Source of the DNA: Paralithodes platypus
Lineage: Eukaryota > Arthropoda > Malacostraca > Decapoda > Lithodidae
Assembly (NCBI GenBank): GCA_032716605.1
Contig: CM064495.1
Location: 21,381,676 to 21,445,675 of the forward strand
DNA length: 64,000 nucleotides
Direction of reading: 5' to 3'
Numbering within the stretch: the first letter of the stretch is position 1; each line of letters opens with the position of its first letter. The translations under genes and the position numbers were made by a program. Positions 63,980-64,000 of this stretch are shown here, piece after piece. The notes under the pieces were generated by a model, which had not been told where the DNA came from, ran no database searches, and saw only the letters and a program-made list of their open reading frames with translations.

Positions 63980-64000
63980 TGAGGAATGTGAAGAGGGCCC

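Overview
This window looks like repeat-dominated nuclear DNA from an arthropod, most likely a decapod crustacean such as a crab. Three things point that way: long TA, CA, GA and CT microsatellites; an interstitial run of the arthropod telomere unit CCTAA/TTAGG; and LINE and tRNA-SINE families of a type I know from decapods. The species assignment is inference from memory, without a database search. I found no host protein-coding gene that I can support. Nearly all recognisable coding sequence belongs to transposable elements, and most of it is broken.

Layout. 1-7445: a minus-strand RTE-like LINE (copy A, running off the left edge), then a minus-strand Jockey/CR1-like LINE (family J) interrupted by a second LINE that carries a PHD-like zinc finger. 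8962-16557: TTAA-flanked miniature inverted-repeat elements (MITEs); a structurally complete-looking 3.2-kb LINE with an uninterrupted endonuclease-reverse transcriptase frame and an N-terminal 2A-like motif, itself inserted in a MITE; and RTE copy B. 16558-30150: AT-rich, microsatellite-rich DNA with several inverted-repeat elements, SINE heads and telomere-like repeats. 30178-32158: a 5'-truncated LINE with an open reverse transcriptase frame. 33219-38859: a 5.6-kb DNA transposon with about 180-bp terminal inverted repeats, encoding a large zinc-finger and XPG/FEN1-like nuclease protein split by one frameshift. 38971-49655: LINE fragments, two minisatellites and a TTAA element that carries a 33-bp array. 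50155-60264: a SINE, RTE copies D and E (D with a 47-bp minisatellite inside its endonuclease region), TTAA MITEs and a CR1-like LINE 3' end. 60383-64000: more TTAA MITEs, SINE heads and a nearly perfect 43-bp satellite that ends close to the window edge.

How the parts relate. The elements form a layered insertion record. The 2A LINE sits in a MITE whose near-intact relative lies about 130 bp away. The PHD-finger LINE sits in a family J LINE whose uninterrupted copy lies at 39 kb. RTE copy C sits in a short minisatellite. A TTAA element sits in an 18-bp minisatellite. At least a dozen TTAA-bounded nonautonomous elements are present, yet I recognise no piggyBac or Kolobok transposase here, so they were presumably mobilised from elsewhere. 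The most interesting items are the 33-39 kb transposon and the 2A-bearing LINE.
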